A stretch of DNA of 64,000 nucleotides from Butyricimonas paravirosa (lineage in GTDB: Bacteria > Bacteroidota > Bacteroidia > Bacteroidales > Marinifilaceae). Both the position numbers and the translations under genes were made by a program. Where the stretch lies: the NCBI RefSeq assembly GCF_032878955.1, contig NZ_CP043839.1:744001-808000 (forward strand), written 5' to 3'. Shown piece after piece: positions 43,460-53,185 of the stretch. The notes beneath the pieces were generated by a model. That model was not told the DNA's origin. It did no database searches and saw nothing but the letters and a program-made list of their open reading frames with translations. Each line of letters starts with the position of its first letter. Position 1 is the first letter of the stretch.

Positions 43460-44702
43460 AATCAACAGAGGTGCTTCGCTCTACGGTGCAATCATCTACA
43501 ACCAGCAGAAAGTGAACGACAATACAGCCCGCATCATTTACGGGAACCGCATGATTGCCAATGTGTCGGGGAACACGGAGCGTGTCATGCAACAGACCCT
43601 GTGGGCGTTTGACAACTACCTGCTTGCCAACAAGAATACAGAAAAGCCAGTCCTGCATATATCGTTGAACCCTTCTTTGGACGACCGGCTCACGGATTTG
43701 CAATTCACGGAACTGGCCAGGGAGTATATGCAGCGAATGGGCTATGGCAACCAGCCTTACATTGTATATATGCACGAGGACATAGACCGGAGGCATATCC
43801 ATATCGTTTCCACCTGCGTGAACGAAAAAGGTGAAAAGATAGACGACGCCTACGAGTGGAACCGCTCGATGAAAGCCTGCCGGGAACTGGAAAAGAAATT
43901 CGGGTTGAAACAGGTGGATGACAAGCGCAAGGAACTATTGGAGCCGTATCTGAAAAAGGCTGACTACCAAAATGGTGATGTGAAGCGGCAGGTTTCCAAT
44001 ATCGTCAAGAGTGTATTCTCCACTTATCGTTTCCAGTCTTTCGGCGAGTACAGCGCCTTGCTCTCCTGTTTCAATATCGAGGCGAAACAAGTAAAAGGCG
44101 AATTTGAAGGAACACCCTATAATGGAATTGTCTATACGATGACCGATGATAGTGGCAAGCCGATATGTACGCCCGTCAAATCTTCTCTTATCGAAAAACG
44201 CTACGGCTACGAGGGATTGGAAAAGCGTATCGGGTACAACGCCCGTGAATACAAGAACAAGAAATGGCAACCGAAGATACGGAACGAAGTGGCGCTTGCC
44301 ATGCACGGATGCCGTGGAAACAAGGAGGAGTTCACCCGTTTGCTCGCCGGGAAAGGTATTGATGTGGTATTCCGTGAAAATGATGAAGGACGTATCTATG
44401 GCGCAACTTTCATCGACCATAAGAACCGTGAGGTATATAACGGTTCCCGACTTGGAAAAGAGTTTTCGGCAAACGCTTTTGAGCGGCTGTTTAACAGTCC
44501 GACCAATATGCCTGACTTGGATATGCCAATGCCTGCTCTTAATCGGCAAGGCGTTTTCTCCTCCGAAATGGAAAGCTCCATCGAACAGGCTTTCGGAATC
44601 TTCGGCATTGACGCCAACGGTCCCGACCCGCAGGAAGAGGCGCTTGCCCGCAGGCTGCAACGCAAGAAGAAAAAGAAACGCCGTTCCCGCGGAATATCCT
44701 GA
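43449..44702 (+). CDS. mobB: relaxase MobB (MobP-type mobilization nuclease)
   Basis: The 417-residue protein has the relaxase domain in its first 150 residues. A candidate catalytic Tyr lies in the N-terminal SLYGAIIYNQQKV segment, and the metal-binding histidines are in DIDRRHIHIVST (about 112-123). The C-terminal half is helical and ends in a very basic tail (RLQRKKKKKRRSRG). It nicks oriT and leads the single strand into the recipient through the coupling protein encoded next. Confidence 0.9.
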   Translation: MVAKINRGASLYGAIIYNQQKVNDNTARIIYGNRMIANVSGNTERVMQQTLWAFDNYLLANKNTEKPVLHISLNPSLDDRLTDLQFTELAREYMQRMGYGNQPYIVYMHEDIDRRHIHIVSTCVNEKGEKIDDAYEWNRSMKACRELEKKFGLKQVDDKRKELLEPYLKKADYQNGDVKRQVSNIVKSVFSTYRFQSFGEYSALLSCFNIEAKQVKGEFEGTPYNGIVYTMTDDSGKPICTPVKSSLIEKRYGYEGLEKRIGYNAREYKNKKWQPKIRNEVALAMHGCRGNKEEFTRLLAGKGIDVVFRENDEGRIYGATFIDHKNREVYNGSRLGKEFSANAFERLFNSPTNMPDLDMPMPALNRQGVFSSEMESSIEQAFGIFGIDANGPDPQEEALARRLQRKKKKKRRSRGIS

Positions 44703-44738
44703 TTACAGATTTTATAAACCATTAAAACTATATTCATT

Positions 44739-45656
44739 ATGCAACAAGAAGATGATTTGAGGGGACTGGCCAAGGTCATGGAGTTCATGCGTGCCATATC
44801 CATCGTGTTTATTGTCATCCACGTCTATTGGTACTGCTACCGTTCATTCGTGGATATGGGTATCAATATCGGGGTAGTCGACAGGATACTCCTGAATTTC
44901 CAGAGGACAGCGGGGCTTTTCAGCAACCTGCTCATCACAAAAGTATTTGCCGTCATATTCCTTGCCCTCTCGTGTTTGGGAACAAAAGGCGTAAAGAATC
45001 AGAAGATGACATGGCAGAAAATATATGCCTCTTTCCTTGCCGGATTGGTGCTGTTTTTCATGAACTGGTGGATGCTCGACCTGCCGTTCAGTCCGATGGT
45101 CAATGCCACCTTGTACACGGCAACACTTACAGCCGGGTATATCCTGTTGTTGATGTCCGGCGTGTGGATAAGCCGGATGCTGAAACACAACCTCATGGAA
45201 GATGTATTCAATACCGCCAACGAGAGTTTCATGCAGGAGACACGGCTCATGGAGAACGAGTATTCCGTCAACCTGCCGACAAAGTTCGTCTATCAAGGCA
45301 GGGAATGGAACGGATGGATTAATGTTGTAAATGTTTTTCGTGCGTCCATCGTGCTTGGAACTCCCGGCTCGGGTAAGAGCTACGCAGTGGTAAACAACTA
45401 CATAAAACAGCAGATTGAAAAATCCTTCGCCATGTATATTTACGATTATAAGTTTCCAGATTTGTCCGAAATTGCTTATAACCATCTACTTAAACACACT
45501 CAGAATTACAAAGTGAAGCCGGAATTTTATGTCATCAATTTCGATGATCCGCGACGTTCGCACAGGTGCAATCCCATCAACCCGAAATTCATGGCGGACA
45601 TCTCGGATGCCTACGAATCTGCCTACACGATTATGCTCAATTTGAACAAGACCTGG
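44739..45656 (+). CDS. type IV coupling protein MobC/TraG-like, exon 1
   Basis: This part encodes residues 1-306 of the VirD4-type coupling ATPase. It has N-terminal membrane helices (FLALSCLGT, ASFLAGLVLFFMNWWMLDL, ILLLMSGVWIS) and the Walker A motif GTPGSGKS at 207-214. The coding frame is broken exactly after codon TGG (45654-45656) by a group II intron that begins GTGTG. Without splicing, translation ends at TGA 45660-45662. The protein carries relaxase-bound DNA to the secretion channel. Start lies 36 bp after mobB. Confidence 0.92.
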
Positions 45657-48073
45657 GTGTGACCTGTAAAGTCGCGTAATTGATTGTTAAACAGTGATAT
45701 TAGTTGCATGATTTAACCCGCTGTTCCGTCAGCGGTAGCCTACTATAAGGTGCATCTCCAGTGATGGGTTGTGCCAAGCTTATAGGACAAAGTACACTCT
45801 CCGAAAGGACAAGACTGAACCGTGAGGGAACGTCAAGGGCGGTTAGTATCATACTGCCGAGTGGCGAGGCTGGATAGCATGGTTAACATAAGTGAACTGT
45901 CTTTAGCCATCGTGAGGTTTGAAGGAGCGGAAGATACTTTAGCTCTCACCAAAAGGTAAGCAGTCGGATAACCCCTGCCCATGTTGGGGTTACACGGACA
46001 TGGCACTGCCGGTGGACTTGACAGAACCTAAACTATCCTTTTGTCAATTACGTGGAACAGGGCAAGCCTGTATCTCTCTCGTAACAACGCGAGTAAGCGA
46101 ACCGCAAGGCAAGCCGAAAGGGGTGCAGGTATGAGATAACGGAGAAAGCGAACGCCTCCCTGTAATGGGGAGGATACGGATTGAATCGACATCACGGGCT
46201 GATTGTGGATAACATCATCCGACACGAAAGTGGGCAGACTTCCGTATATGGTAACTCTTTACAAGATAACTTTTAGAACTTTCAAAAGGAGGAAAGCAAA
46301 TGAACGAAACTAAGACATCGTGTGCGCCTGCTGACAACAGGAATCTGACTTGGGACGGTATGAACTGGTCCAAGTGCGAAGCCTATGTCCGAAAGCTTCA
46401 AGCGCGTATTGTAAAGGCTCAGAAAGAAGGCAGACATAACAAGGTGAAAGCCTTGCAATGGATGCTCACTCACTCTTTTTACGCCAAGGCATTGGCTGTA
46501 AAGAGGGTTACTTCCAACAAAGGGAAGAAAACGTCTGGAGTAGATAAACAGCTTTGGGACTCTCCCAAGCGCAAGTACAAAGCAATCAGTGAACTGAAAC
46601 GCCGTGGCTACAATCCGCAGCCACTCCGTAGGGTTCACATCAAGAAAAAGAACGGTAAACTCCGACCGTTGGGAATACCGACCATGAAAGACAGGGCGAT
46701 GCAGGCTTTATATCTCATGGCATTGGAACCGATAGCCGAAACGACAGGCGACCGTTTCTCCTACGGCTTCCGAAAGAAGCGCAGGACAATGGACGCAATC
46801 CGTCAGATTGATACGGTTTTAAACCGCCAACATTCTCCCGAATGGATTTTGGAGGGAGATATAAAAGGCTGTTTCGACCACATCAGCCACGACTGGCTCA
46901 TTGAGAATATCCCTATGGATAAGACAATACTCAGAAAATGGTTGAAATGTGGAGCTGTGTTCAACGGAAAACTATTCCCGACAGAAGAGGGTACGCCACA
47001 AGGAGGTATCATATCACCGACACTTGCAAACATGGTACTTGACGGGCTTCAGCCGCTCTTGGCTAAAAGATTCAAAAGACTATGGCGTAACAACAAGACA
47101 TTCCATTACAAGGTAAATCTTATTCGCTATGCTGACGACTTTATAATCACAGGCCGAGATAAGGAACTATTGGAAAACGAAGTCAAACCAATAGTGATAG
47201 AATTTCTCAAAGAAAGAGGTCTTACCTTATCCGAAGAGAAAACTACTATTACGAACATATATGACGGATTTGATTTCTTGGGTTTCAATGTAAGGAAGTT
47301 CGGCAAAAAGCTATACACATCTCCGTCCAAAGACGCACAGAAACGCTTTAGGGCAAAAATCAGTGACATAGTCAAAGGACATAAGATGTGTAAGCAGGAA
47401 TCGCTGATACGAATGCTCAATCCTGTAATCACAGGATGGGGTAACTATTACCGATATGGTGCATCGACCGATGCTTTTCATGGTTGCGACTACCACATTT
47501 ATAATCTCACGAAGAAATGGGCCTTACGTCGTCACCCTAAGAAACGCAAGTCTTGGGTCGCAGACAGGTATTGGCATGAAATTCGGGGACGCAAATGGAC
47601 GTTTGCGTGGAAATATGAAACGAAAAGTATGAAAGTGAACTACCTGACCCTTAAAAGATTGTCGGATATACATTATACTCCGTACAAGCAAGTCAAGGGA
47701 GAGGCAAATCCTTTTGACCCGGAATACGATGATTATTTCTCTCAGCGTAAGGAGCAACAAATGCTGGAATCTCTCAAAGGACGTAAGTCTCTCTTATATT
47801 TATGGAACAAGCAGAACCGGATTTGTCCGTTATGTGGCAAGGAAATAGACTGTACAAAAGCATGGAACGTCAACGAAATATCTGTTGGTGGTTCGATTGT
47901 ACGGCAACTTGTCCACAACAACTGCTACAAGCGAAATAAACGAAAATGTTGAAAGTATGAGCCGATTTCTAACAACAAATAGAAATATTGAGTTGCTTGA
48001 GCCGTATGAGGGGAAACTCTCACGTACGGTTCTTAGGGGAGAAGGGGGCAGCAATGCCCTTGACTTACCCGAT
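45657..48073 (+). mobile_element. complete group II intron inside the coupling-protein gene
   Basis: The 2417-bp intron begins with the consensus GTGTG at 45657-45661. It contains its reverse-transcriptase gene in domain IV. It ends with a domain V hairpin (GAGCCGTATGAGGGGAAACT paired to ACGTACGGTTC at about 47999-48033) and a domain VI stem, up to CCCGAT at 48068-48073. Removing it joins TGG to ATACAGAAACAG in frame and restores a 675-residue coupling protein. The exact 3' boundary is deduced from reading frame and domain VI, so it could be off by a few bases. Confidence 0.9.
46300..47952 (+). CDS. ltrA: group II intron reverse transcriptase/maturase with HNH endonuclease
   Basis: The 550-residue intron-encoded protein has reverse transcriptase domains with the catalytic YADD at 277-280. 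A maturase (X) region (SLIRMLNPVITGWGNYYRYG, about 365-390) and a C-terminal HNH-type endonuclease domain with CPLCG and HNNCYKRNKRKC follow. It promotes splicing and retrohoming of the intron. AAAGGAGGAAAG is a strong ribosome binding site just upstream. Length and domains indicate an intact, potentially mobile protein. Confidence 0.95.
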   Translation: MNETKTSCAPADNRNLTWDGMNWSKCEAYVRKLQARIVKAQKEGRHNKVKALQWMLTHSFYAKALAVKRVTSNKGKKTSGVDKQLWDSPKRKYKAISELKRRGYNPQPLRRVHIKKKNGKLRPLGIPTMKDRAMQALYLMALEPIAETTGDRFSYGFRKKRRTMDAIRQIDTVLNRQHSPEWILEGDIKGCFDHISHDWLIENIPMDKTILRKWLKCGAVFNGKLFPTEEGTPQGGIISPTLANMVLDGLQPLLAKRFKRLWRNNKTFHYKVNLIRYADDFIITGRDKELLENEVKPIVIEFLKERGLTLSEEKTTITNIYDGFDFLGFNVRKFGKKLYTSPSKDAQKRFRAKISDIVKGHKMCKQESLIRMLNPVITGWGNYYRYGASTDAFHGCDYHIYNLTKKWALRRHPKKRKSWVADRYWHEIRGRKWTFAWKYETKSMKVNYLTLKRLSDIHYTPYKQVKGEANPFDPEYDDYFSQRKEQQMLESLKGRKSLLYLWNKQNRICPLCGKEIDCTKAWNVNEISVGGSIVRQLVHNNCYKRNKRKC

Positions 48074-49183
48074 ATACAGAAACAGGGCGATTTCTTCGTG
48101 GAATCCCCGATTATTCTTTTGGCGGCTATTATATGGTATTTGCGCATCTACCAGGACGGAAAATACTGCACGTTCCCTCACGCGATAGAATTTCTGAACA
48201 AGCCGTATGCCGATATTTTCACAATTCTTACCTCGTATCCGTCTTTGGAAAACTACCTTTCCCCGTTCATGGACGCCTGGCAAGGGGGCGCACAAGACCA
48301 GTTGCAAGGCCAGATCGCTTCGGCAAAAATCCCGCTTTCAAGGATGATTTCCCCGCAGCTTTACTGGGTGATGACCGGTGATGATTTCACGCTCGACCTG
48401 AACAATCCCGAACACCCTAAAATCCTGTGTGTCGGTAACAATCCCGACAGGCAGAACATCTATTCAGCCGCCCTCGGACTGTACAACAGCCGTATCGTAA
48501 AATTGGTGAACAAGAAGGGACAACTGAAGTCTTCCATCATCATAGACGAGCTGCCCACGATTTACTTTCGCGGTATTGACAATCTCATTGCCACCGCACG
48601 AAGCAACAAGGTGGCGGTATGTCTCGGCTTCCAGGACTTCTCTCAGCTGACCCGTGACTACGGTGAAAAAGAAGCGAAGGTAATCCAAAATACGGTGGGC
48701 AACATCTTCAGCGGTCAGGTCGTGGGAGAAACGGCTAAGAACCTTTCGGAACGCTTCGGTAAGATACTCCAACAGCGGCAGTCCATTTCCATCAACCGGC
48801 AGGACACCTCCACCTCCATCAACACGCAGATGGATTCGCTCATTCCGGCATCGAAAATAGCCAACCTCTCACAGGGTACATTCGTGGGCAGCGTAGCGGA
48901 TAACTTCGGGGAAGAGATTGACCAGAAGATTTTCCATGCCCGCATTATTGTCGATAATGAGAAGGTAGCAGCGGAAACCAAAGCCTACAAGAAAATACCC
49001 GTCATCAACGAGTTCAAGGATGCGGACGGCAACGACATCATGCAACAGCAGATAGACCGGAACTATTCCCAGATAAAAGCGGACGTGGTGCGGATAATCG
49101 AAGATGAGATGACCCGTATAAAGAACGACCCTGATTTGAAACACCTGATACCACAGGAAGAAAATGACAAGGATAATGAATAG
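48074..49183 (+). CDS. type IV coupling protein MobC/TraG-like, exon 2
   Basis: This part encodes the last 369 residues of the coupling ATPase, starting IQKQGDFFVESPIILLAAIIWYL after splicing. It contains the TraM-recognition/TraG domain with IIIDELPTIYFRG as Walker B. VAVCLGFQDFSQLTRDYGEKEAKVIQNTVGNIFSGQV, typical of TraG/VirD4 C-termini, and an acidic tail follow. It has no start codon of its own at the exon boundary, so function needs intron removal. Confidence 0.92.
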   Translation: MQKQGDFFVESPIILLAAIIWYLRIYQDGKYCTFPHAIEFLNKPYADIFTILTSYPSLENYLSPFMDAWQGGAQDQLQGQIASAKIPLSRMISPQLYWVMTGDDFTLDLNNPEHPKILCVGNNPDRQNIYSAALGLYNSRIVKLVNKKGQLKSSIIIDELPTIYFRGIDNLIATARSNKVAVCLGFQDFSQLTRDYGEKEAKVIQNTVGNIFSGQVVGETAKNLSERFGKILQQRQSISINRQDTSTSINTQMDSLIPASKIANLSQGTFVGSVADNFGEEIDQKIFHARIIVDNEKVAAETKAYKKIPVINEFKDADGNDIMQQQIDRNYSQIKADVVRIIEDEMTRIKNDPDLKHLIPQEENDKDNE

Positions 49184-49214
49184 CCATTGAAAGGCCGCTT
49201 TTTTATTTTAGCCT

Positions 49215-49373
49215 GCAAAGGTCGTCCCGTGCCTTTTGGATTGAGCAAGGTCGAGCCCTACGGGTTTTCGGGGAAATCTTCCGCGCTCCGCTTGCGGTAT
49301 TTTCCCGAAAAGCCTTGCACAATCCGGCACGGAACGGTAAGGCAGGCAAGAAATAAAATACCGGCTCGCCGGT
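49215..49373 (+). repeat. structured leader repeat, copy E
   Basis: The outer stem pairs GTCCCGTGCC and GCAAGG with CCTTGC and GGCACGGAAC. The first core block is altered (AAATCTTCCGCGC), while GCGGTATTTTC is kept. The second hairpin ACCGGCTCGCCGGT is at 49360-49373. The main hairpin ends about 66 nt before the start codon at 49401. Confidence 0.7.
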
Positions 49374-49400
49374 CGGAATTGTTTAACTAAAAAACAAGTT

Positions 49401-49934
49401 ATGAGCAATACAAGAGTGGTCAATATCCGCAAGGAATCCTGTGATGTATATATAGGAAGAGCGGGACAAGGGAAAGACGGTTATTTCGGAAATCCGTTCA
49501 GGCTGGAAGCGACAATGACAAGGGGCGGCACGCTGGACCGTTACAGGAAGTATTTCTACTATCGTTTAAGTACGGATGAAAAGTTCCGCAGACGAATCGG
49601 AGAATTGCAGGGCAAGACATTGGGGTGTTTCTGCAAGCCGAATCCTTGTCATGGGGACATCATCAAGGAATACTTGGAACGCATGGAGGGATGTACCGAT
49701 GAAATAGCCATAGAAAAGACCTACTGGAAAGGAGTGGCTTATCCAGTTCGGGAAATCCAAGTCGGTAATGACATTTTCAGGGTGTCAGTAAAAAGCCTGT
49801 GCGATGAGCTGGTGAACGATATGCATAACGGCATTTATGAAGCGATGGAAGCGAGCGAGGAGATTGACGGTTACTGCACGGATGAGGAACTATGTACACT
49901 GACCGATGATGACCTGTACAGAATGTGCTGCTGA
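49401..49934 (+). CDS. DUF4326 domain protein
   Basis: The 177-residue protein has an N-terminal DUF4326 domain: VVNIRKESCDVYIGRAG, YFGNPFRLEA, and GKTLGCFCKPNPCHGDII near residue 75. This family has conserved Cys residues and is common on phages and mobile elements, with no proven activity. The C-terminal part (about 105-177) is acidic and helical. It is the first gene behind leader E. Confidence 0.75.
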   Translation: MSNTRVVNIRKESCDVYIGRAGQGKDGYFGNPFRLEATMTRGGTLDRYRKYFYYRLSTDEKFRRRIGELQGKTLGCFCKPNPCHGDIIKEYLERMEGCTDEIAIEKTYWKGVAYPVREIQVGNDIFRVSVKSLCDELVNDMHNGIYEAMEASEEIDGYCTDEELCTLTDDDLYRMCC

Positions 49935-49967
49935 AATAAAATTCAAACAATAAAAAACAGAAATGAC

Positions 49968-50234
49968 ATGAAAAAGAGAAGCAACTTTACACCGATGAAA
50001 AGATTCCATGAGATTCTTGACAATTATGGTCTGAAACTGATGGAGGTGGGAACCAACCACCTGAGAGTATTTTTTGGCAACCGGAAATTGTTCGACTACT
50101 ATCCGCTGAGAATGAAACTGTTTGATTACCGGCAGTGGCAGCAACTGACCTATCCGTCGGTCATGGACGGTACGGACAAATGGGAAACGGAACTGGAAGG
50201 AATCATCAACAGCCTTATGGTATCACCGCAATAA
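49968..50234 (+). CDS. hypothetical small ICE protein
   Basis: The 88-residue product is mixed alpha-beta (FHEILDNYGLKLMEVGTNHLRVFF, RKLFDYYPLRMKLFDY). It has no recognised family. It lies 33 bp after the DUF4326 gene and 11 bp before the next gene, so it belongs to the operon behind leader E. Confidence 0.6.
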   Translation: MKKRSNFTPMKRFHEILDNYGLKLMEVGTNHLRVFFGNRKLFDYYPLRMKLFDYRQWQQLTYPSVMDGTDKWETELEGIINSLMVSPQ

Positions 50235-50245
50235 ACATTGACATT

Positions 50246-50500
50246 ATGCACAAGAAAAACAGACAGACGCTCGTTTGGGATAACATTCCTGAATGGGCGA
50301 TTTTCGCATTGGAGTACGGCATCGAGGAAGAATTGTTCCTGCCGAACGAGGATTTGGAAATGATAAGCCGGTTCATCGGCGAGAATTTCCCGAACGGCTA
50401 CACGATGAGTGTGGATTGGGAATCATGCACGGAGTTCAACCCACGTCCGGCATTCGGGAAACCGTGCAAGACTCACAAGGTGACTTTTGTAACAAACTAA
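50246..50500 (+). CDS. hypothetical small ICE protein
   Basis: The 84-residue protein starts MHKKNRQTLVWDNIPEWAIF and contains a short acidic core (IEEELFLPNEDLEMISRFIGENF). The start at 50246 is preferred, because the longer reading frame upstream overlaps the previous gene. No function is known. Confidence 0.6.
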   Translation: MHKKNRQTLVWDNIPEWAIFALEYGIEEELFLPNEDLEMISRFIGENFPNGYTMSVDWESCTEFNPRPAFGKPCKTHKVTFVTN

Positions 50501-50511
50501 AACTACCTGCT

Positions 50512-51009
50512 ATGAGAAAGATAACATTAAGCGAATACAATTCCATCCCGAAGGATTACCGAGGGATCTGGACCGTGGAGCGTTGGGACTTGCCGAATTG
50601 GGCGGAAATACGCGAAAAACACATGGGAAAGCGCACCATGATGGTATATGACAAGGGAACATGCCTGCTGGTGGAAGGACTCGGATTTGAAATCGTGGAT
50701 GATAGTATCTGGAAAAAGGCGGATGAAGTCAAGAAGGAAATAGGTAGCCATTTCCTGAAATTCTACTGTGAGCAGGGACGTGAACCTCATTATGCGGACT
50801 GCACTATCCGGTGGTGCGACACGCTGGAAACGGAAGAAGTGAGGATTGCGCTGGCGATGGATTCCGACAACGAAAAGGACGATGAGATATTCTTCTACTG
50901 CGACAGCTTGGAAAATTTAAAATCACTGGCGGATAAAGGTAAGGAGGATTTCATCATAGCCGGATGCATTGGTTTCGGGATATACGAAGAATTGTTACAA
51001 ACAACTTAA
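50512..51009 (+). CDS. hypothetical ICE protein
   Basis: The 165-residue protein begins MRKITLSEYNSIPKDYRGIW and has a strand-rich middle (GKRTMMVYDKGTCLLVEGLGFEIV) and an acidic tail. It lies 11 bp from both neighbours. It contains several Cys residues but no clear metal site. No family is recognised. Confidence 0.6.
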   Translation: MRKITLSEYNSIPKDYRGIWTVERWDLPNWAEIREKHMGKRTMMVYDKGTCLLVEGLGFEIVDDSIWKKADEVKKEIGSHFLKFYCEQGREPHYADCTIRWCDTLETEEVRIALAMDSDNEKDDEIFFYCDSLENLKSLADKGKEDFIIAGCIGFGIYEELLQTT

Positions 51010-51020
51010 AAACATCAGAC

Positions 51021-51314
51021 ATGAAAATCAAATGTCAGGAACACTACGAGAATACCGTCAAGTATGCGAAAAGCATCGGTGATGAAACGTTGAGCAAATG
51101 TATTGAACGGCTCAAGCAATGGGAGGTCAACTCCAATGGCAGGTATGAAATCGAACTGTACACCGATTTCGCACCATATTCATTCGGTTTCGCTGAAGTG
51201 GCGAAAGACGGGACAAGGGGCGTTGTCGGAGGGCTTCTCTATCACGGCAAGCCGGATCGGTCATTTGCTGTAATGATTGGTGGACCGTTTCACGGCTGGA
51301 GCATACACACTTGA
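51021..51314 (+). CDS. DUF4120-like protein, paralog 2
   Basis: The 97-residue protein aligns end to end with the product of 24739-25029. Shared blocks include YAKSIGDETLSKCIERLKQWE, APYSFGF, GGLLYHGKPDRSFAV and FHGWSIHT. It is the last gene of the operon behind leader E, whereas paralog 1 is the first gene behind leader C. The start at 51021 is 11 bp after the previous stop. Confidence 0.7.
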   Translation: MKIKCQEHYENTVKYAKSIGDETLSKCIERLKQWEVNSNGRYEIELYTDFAPYSFGFAEVAKDGTRGVVGGLLYHGKPDRSFAVMIGGPFHGWSIHT

Positions 51315-51573
51315 AAAATCGTTTCGCAGTTTGTGTTGAGCGAAAAAAGCGCAGAAGTACTCAAAATCTGATTACCTTTTACACTTTCTTCGCTCATATT
51401 TTATTTCCGTCTGCTCATTCTGAAATCTCCAAAATCAGAAAGCTAAAATCTGTATTTGACGGATTAAAAATCAATTCTCGCAGGTTTTCCGCAAAAATCA
51501 AAGATTAAATCGTTATATGGCAAATTTAGATACCGGCAATATTTCTTTTTCAGGTGTTACTTTTATTGATATG
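51315..51573. other. AT-rich spacer without a convincing gene
   Basis: A 65-codon reading frame at 51311-51508 has low-complexity basic content and no ribosome binding site, so it is not called. The spacer separates convergent operons. Confidence 0.4.
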
Positions 51574-52368
51574 CTATTTTTGCAATCTGTCTATTAATTG
51601 AGAGCGAACAAGGTCGTACCCCAACTGAGGATTGAACTCCCTCTCCGGACGGATAAGATTTTGTGTATCTCCTAAGAACTCAGAGTCAGACATCTTCTCT
51701 TCCATATTATTAATGAACTGTTTGTATGTCGGTGGTTGTTGAACAACAAAAGACATATAACGGTGGTAACAACGCATAATTTCTTCGACATCAACTGATG
51801 CTTCAGACAAAGCGACATACAAGTCAAAAAGGTCTCGCCCCTTTTTCCTTTGGTACAAGGCTCTCAGTTTTGTTCCCAACAGTTCATTTAAACGATATGT
51901 TGTTACTCCGCACTTGCCTGAGAACCAACTATTTTCCATTTCAAATGGTATTTTGACTAATCCAAGTTCATTAAAATGCTCAAAACAGTTTATCTCGATT
52001 TTTAAGCGTAGAGGAATTGTGGGAGGTATTTCCGATTCCATACGAAACAACATCGTGTTATTATATCGTTTTTGTTTTGTTACTCTATCCGGCAAAAAAT
52101 CCAAAACTTCCCCAAGTCTGAACATTATTGGCTTTATCGGTCCGGGAGTAATTTGAACTAAGTCAATATCTTCACTATATCTGGGCTGTGGCGTCAGATA
52201 TAGTTTATGGAGTGCAGTTCCTCCCCTGAATGCTAATTGTGAAGCAAGAAACTCATCGCTAAAAATAGCGACTAACGCACGTGATATAATGAGGTCTTGC
52301 TCTACTTGTGCGTTGTCATTCCATGGAACTATCTTATTCCATTGAGTGATGGCTGTTCTGTTTATCAT
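51574..52368 (-). CDS. abiEii: AbiEii/AbiGii-family nucleotidyltransferase toxin
   Basis: The 264-residue protein has the minimal nucleotidyltransferase signature FRGGTALHKL followed by YSEDIDLVQ (about residues 45-70). A helical C-terminal part follows with YRLNELLGTKLRALYQRKKGRDLFDLY. AbiEii is the toxin of a type IV toxin-antitoxin system that aborts phage infection by transferring nucleotides, in studied members to tRNA. It overlaps the antitoxin gene by 4 bp. The pair is markedly more AT-rich than the ICE genes around it, which suggests separate acquisition. Confidence 0.9.
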   Translation of the reverse strand: MINRTAITQWNKIVPWNDNAQVEQDLIISRALVAIFSDEFLASQLAFRGGTALHKLYLTPQPRYSEDIDLVQITPGPIKPIMFRLGEVLDFLPDRVTKQKRYNNTMLFRMESEIPPTIPLRLKIEINCFEHFNELGLVKIPFEMENSWFSGKCGVTTYRLNELLGTKLRALYQRKKGRDLFDLYVALSEASVDVEEIMRCYHRYMSFVVQQPPTYKQFINNMEEKMSDSEFLGDTQNLIRPEREFNPQLGYDLVRSQLIDRLQK

Positions 52369-53168
52369 ATTTCGTCAGTTTCTATTATCGTATTTACAAA
52401 AATTTTCCAACGGTTATTCCTTTCCGCGCAATCTTTTGGTTTATTTATAGTTAGAGGAATATATTTGAAACGCTTTACATATGAAGTCAATTCCATATAT
52501 AGCGTATCTGCAATTTCTGCTGCATTTAGAACTTCATCCAGTATATATCCCAGTCGTTGTATAGTTGCGATTGATGTATAACCAAACAACTTATTGGAAG
52601 CACCACGAAAATCTAATTTTTCTGTAAGTTCTTCCAATATAGTAGATGCTCTTGAAAGTCCACCTATATATTGCTCATATTGTACAATGTCAAGAGCTGT
52701 CAATTCTGCATTCGAATAATATATCACTCCTGTTTCAGAATTTTTTGATAACAAAAAATCTGTTGGAATTTCCTTGCGGTATACCCAAACAAGTGTATTG
52801 TTCTTTGATTGCGAAACAGAAGACTTTGGAAATACCGACATTACAGAAAATTTCTGTGGACGTTGATGAGCTGCACCATGAATTTCTGCCGCATTTAAGA
52901 GACTAATATAATAAGGCTTGTTTAGATACGACATCAACTGATCTATGTAATATATCGGTGGTACCATTCTTTTGGCAGCATAATGAGGAGGAATAATAAC
53001 GTAGAAACCTTTATAGACCGGATATATTATACCTTGTGATGATATACGGAACAAATCATTTTTAATGACCTGCTCTGAATAATGTGGCAATGCCAACCTA
53101 ATTTCTTCAACCGAAAAAGTTGGAAATCCACTTATCTCTCTATCTCTAATCCATTCACGTATTGTCAT
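52365..53168 (-). CDS. abiEi: AbiEi-family antitoxin/transcriptional regulator
   Basis: The 267-residue protein has an N-terminal winged-helix segment (FSVEEIRLALPHYSEQVIKNDLFRISSQGIIYPVYKGFYVII), typical of AbiEi-type proteins, and a larger C-terminal domain (KLDFRGASNKLFGYTSIATIQRLGYILDEVL). It neutralises AbiEii and usually represses its own promoter. The start at 53168 is chosen because the -7 box at 53186-53193 would place transcription start just upstream, beyond which a longer reading frame cannot be transcribed. Confidence 0.85.
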   Translation of the reverse strand: MTIREWIRDREISGFPTFSVEEIRLALPHYSEQVIKNDLFRISSQGIIYPVYKGFYVIIPPHYAAKRMVPPIYYIDQLMSYLNKPYYISLLNAAEIHGAAHQRPQKFSVMSVFPKSSVSQSKNNTLVWVYRKEIPTDFLLSKNSETGVIYYSNAELTALDIVQYEQYIGGLSRASTILEELTEKLDFRGASNKLFGYTSIATIQRLGYILDEVLNAAEIADTLYMELTSYVKRFKYIPLTINKPKDCAERNNRWKIFVNTIIETDEI

Positions 53169-53185
53169 AATGCGTAATTTTAGTG

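Noticed and set aside
47885..48073. Apparent upstream start for the second part of the coupling protein
   Set aside because: These codons are intron sequence (end of the maturase gene and domains V/VI); the true protein continues from exon 1 by splicing.
51311..51508. 65-codon frame after the second DUF4120 gene
   Set aside because: Low complexity, no ribosome binding site and no match to any familiar pattern.
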